Source: Pseudoclavibacter terrae
Lineage (GTDB): Bacteria > Actinomycetota > Actinomycetes > Actinomycetales > Microbacteriaceae
NCBI RefSeq assembly: GCF_008831075.1
Contig: NZ_WBJX01000001.1
Location: 1,250,515-1,314,514 of the forward strand
DNA length: 64,000 bases
Direction: 5' to 3'
In this document: piece after piece, positions 62,210 through 64,000 of the stretch
How positions within the stretch are numbered: position 1 is the stretch's first letter
Layout of the letters: each line of letters opens with the position of its first letter
Made by a program: the position numbers and the translations under genes
Notes under the pieces: generated by a model
What the model saw: the letters and a program-made list of their open reading frames with translations, nothing else
What the model was told of the DNA's origin: nothing
The model's database searches: none

Positions 62210-64000
62210 GTGAAGGCCTACGACTCGCTGTCCGTATCCACTGTCCTCCCCGATGAGCTCGCCGCTCTGCGGATGCTCGCAAAGAACCTCCGCTGGTCGT
62301 GGCGGCCGAGCGCCGAGCGACTCTTCGCGGGCATCGACGAGCGGTTGTGGCGCGCCTGCGGCCGCAACCCGGTCGTGATGCTGCGCTCACTTCCAGCGTC
62401 GCGAGTCGCCGAGCTCGCCGCGGACGGCGCTTTCCTGGCACGTCTGCGACATGAGGCCGAGAACCTGGCCGCCTACCTCCAGAGCGACCGCTGGTTCCAC
62501 GAGCGCACTCGCGCGACCGAAGACGAGGCCACGAGCGTCGCCTACTTCTCCATGGAGTTCGGCATCACCGAATCCCTGCCCGTCTACTCCGGGGGCCTCG
62601 GCGTGCTCGCCGGCGACCACCTCAAGAGCGCGAGCGATCTCGGTGCGCCCGTCATCGGCATCGGTCTCCTGTACACGTACGGGTACTTCTCGCAGACGCT
62701 CTCCCGAGAAGGATGGCAGCAGGAGGCCTACACGGAGCATCCTCCGACAGACCTCGCGGTCGACCCCGTGCTCGACGCTGAAGGCCAGCAGGTGCACGTC
62801 GCGCTCGGCTTCCCCGACGGCAGGTCCCTCGACATCGCCCTCTGGGAGGCGCAGGTCGGGAGCGTTCCGTTGCTCCTGCTCGACACGAACCTGCCGACGA
62901 ACCCCGAGGACTTCCGCGCGATCACCGATCGTCTCTACGGTGGCGACGCGGAGCACCGCATCCGCCAGGAGATCGTGCTCGGCATCGGTGGCGTTCGCGC
63001 GGTTCAGGCCTACGCGGAACTCCGCGGACGCCGGCAGCCGACGGTCTTCCACCTGAACGAGGGCCACGCCGGCTTCTCGGGGATCGAGCGGATCGGGCAG
63101 CTCATGGCTGAGGGGGAAACGTTCGACACGGCACTCGCGATCGTCCGCTCGAGCACCGTCTTCACGACCCACACGCCGGTTCCTGCAGGCATCGACCGTT
63201 TCGATGCCCACCTCGTGCAGCGCTACCTGGGCTCCTCGGGCGGCCACACCCTTGTGCCCGAGGTCCCCGCGGCCCGCATCATGGACCTGGGAGCGGAAGA
63301 CGACCCGGGCCGCTTCAACATGGCGCACCTCGGCCTCCGGCTCGCCCAGTACGCCAACGGCGTCGCCAAGCTCCACGGCGTCGTCTCACGAGGCATGTTC
63401 GCAAAGCTCTACCCGGGTGTGGAACCCGAAGAGGTGCCGATCGGCTCCATCACCAACGGCGTGCACATTCCGAGCTGGACCCGACCGGCGATGATGCCGG
63501 TCATCGATGCCATGAACGGCGGTCGGGACCTGGCCACCTCCAACACCTGGGATGACCCGGACGCGGTCGGCGCTGAGGAGCTGTGGCGCATCCGCGGCGA
63601 GCTGCGCGCCGAGCTGGTGAGCCGCGCCCGCGATTCCGTGCGAGCGTCGTGGAAGGCACGCGGCGCGCAGGACGCGGAGCTCGGCTGGGTCAGGGACGTC
63701 CTCGATCCCAGCCGGCTCACCGTCGGCTTCGCGCGCCGGGTCTCGACGTACAAGCGTCTGACGCTGATGCTCCAGGACCGGGAGCGGCTGGCGCGAATCC
63801 TGAACAATCCCGAGCGTCCCGTGCAGTTCGTGATCGCCGGGAAGGCGCATCCGGCGGACATGGGCGGCAAGCAGCTCCTGCAGCAGCTCGTCGCGTTCGC
63901 AGACGAGGCGGGTGTGCGGGACCGCATCGTGTTCCTGCCCGACTACAACGTCACGATCGCCAAGCACCTCGTAGCCGGGAGCGACGTCTGGCTCAACAAT
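62210..64000 (+). CDS. glgP: Alpha-glucan phosphorylase, N-terminal part
   Basis: 597 codons from GTG to the window edge, so it is cut. A DUF3417-type N-terminal domain (LSVSTVLPDELAALRMLAKNLRWSWRPSA) is followed by SMEFGITESLPVYSGGLGVLAGDHLKSASDLG, HLNEGHAGF and TTHTPVPAG, the actinobacterial branch of glycogen/maltodextrin phosphorylases. They release glucose 1-phosphate from glucan with pyridoxal phosphate; the PLP Lys lies beyond the edge. A TACGCT box (62197-62202) lies 7 bases before GTG, again suggesting a leaderless mRNA. Confidence 0.9.
   Translation, partial: MKAYDSLSVSTVLPDELAALRMLAKNLRWSWRPSAERLFAGIDERLWRACGRNPVVMLRSLPASRVAELAADGAFLARLRHEAENLAAYLQSDRWFHERTRATEDEATSVAYFSMEFGITESLPVYSGGLGVLAGDHLKSASDLGAPVIGIGLLYTYGYFSQTLSREGWQQEAYTEHPPTDLAVDPVLDAEGQQVHVALGFPDGRSLDIALWEAQVGSVPLLLLDTNLPTNPEDFRAITDRLYGGDAEHRIRQEIVLGIGGVRAVQAYAELRGRRQPTVFHLNEGHAGFSGIERIGQLMAEGETFDTALAIVRSSTVFTTHTPVPAGIDRFDAHLVQRYLGSSGGHTLVPEVPAARIMDLGAEDDPGRFNMAHLGLRLAQYANGVAKLHGVVSRGMFAKLYPGVEPEEVPIGSITNGVHIPSWTRPAMMPVIDAMNGGRDLATSNTWDDPDAVGAEELWRIRGELRAELVSRARDSVRASWKARGAQDAELGWVRDVLDPSRLTVGFARRVSTYKRLTLMLQDRERLARILNNPERPVQFVIAGKAHPADMGGKQLLQQLVAFADEAGVRDRIVFLPDYNVTIAKHLVAGSDVWLNN

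Overview
The window is high-GC, densely packed actinobacterial DNA. Many 4-base ATGA/GTGA gene overlaps, frequent GTG/TTG starts, tRNA genes without an encoded CCA, and several promoter-like TANNNT boxes only 6-8 bases before a start codon (leaderless mRNAs) fit Actinomycetota. Gene content (hut genes using HutF, an actinobacterial-type glucan phosphorylase, DUF3263, DUF6504) suggests a Microbacteriaceae-like host; the genus cannot be fixed from sequence alone.

Left chromosomal arm (1-16646): tail of a D-2-hydroxyacid dehydrogenase, tRNA-Asn with terminator, a decayed MFS exporter, an alditol-oxidase-type flavoenzyme, an M23 peptidase, a YgiC/YgiB-like pair, a histidine-utilisation cluster (hutD, IclR regulator, hutU, hutF, hutI; hutH and the formylglutamate deformylase are not here), DUF6504, peptide deformylase, a DMT-type membrane protein, a GT4 glycosyltransferase, methionine aminopeptidase facing a small XRE regulator across a palindromic operator, and a thiamine-binding-type protein.

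Positions 16647-54314 hold a complete-looking siphovirus prophage of about 37.7 kb inserted in the 3' end of a CAU-anticodon tRNA gene. A 25-bp direct repeat marks attL and attR; just inside each lies an identical 20-bp element holding two TGTGGGCA octamers 11 bp apart, probably integrase arm sites. Order: integrase, ImmA-type protease and repressor leftward; Cro-like protein, excisionase-like protein, antirepressor and a recombination/replication module (YqaJ exonuclease, HNH-like protein, frameshifted C5 cytosine methyltransferase, replication initiator, SSB) rightward; a gap with a possible small structured RNA; HNH, prim-pol-like protein, terminases, portal, MuF-like protein, scaffold, capsid, connectors, tail genes with a lambda-like GGGAAAG -1 frameshift site, a tape measure with an embedded M15-type peptidase, tail fibre; an island of leftward moron-like genes; a lysis cassette with two endolysins and a holin; and a small control/moron region before attR.

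Right arm (54315-64000): the intact tRNA, a TetR regulator, a large RND efflux pump with an unusual coiled-coil insertion, proB-proA for proline synthesis, a small membrane protein, and the start of an alpha-glucan phosphorylase running off the window.

No CRISPR array, insertion sequence or recognisable anti-phage defence operon was seen. The most notable points are the att/arm-site architecture, two broken reading frames close together in the prophage early region, the candidate small RNA between modules, the unannotated leftward small genes, the peptidase-bearing tape measure and the atypical RND pump.
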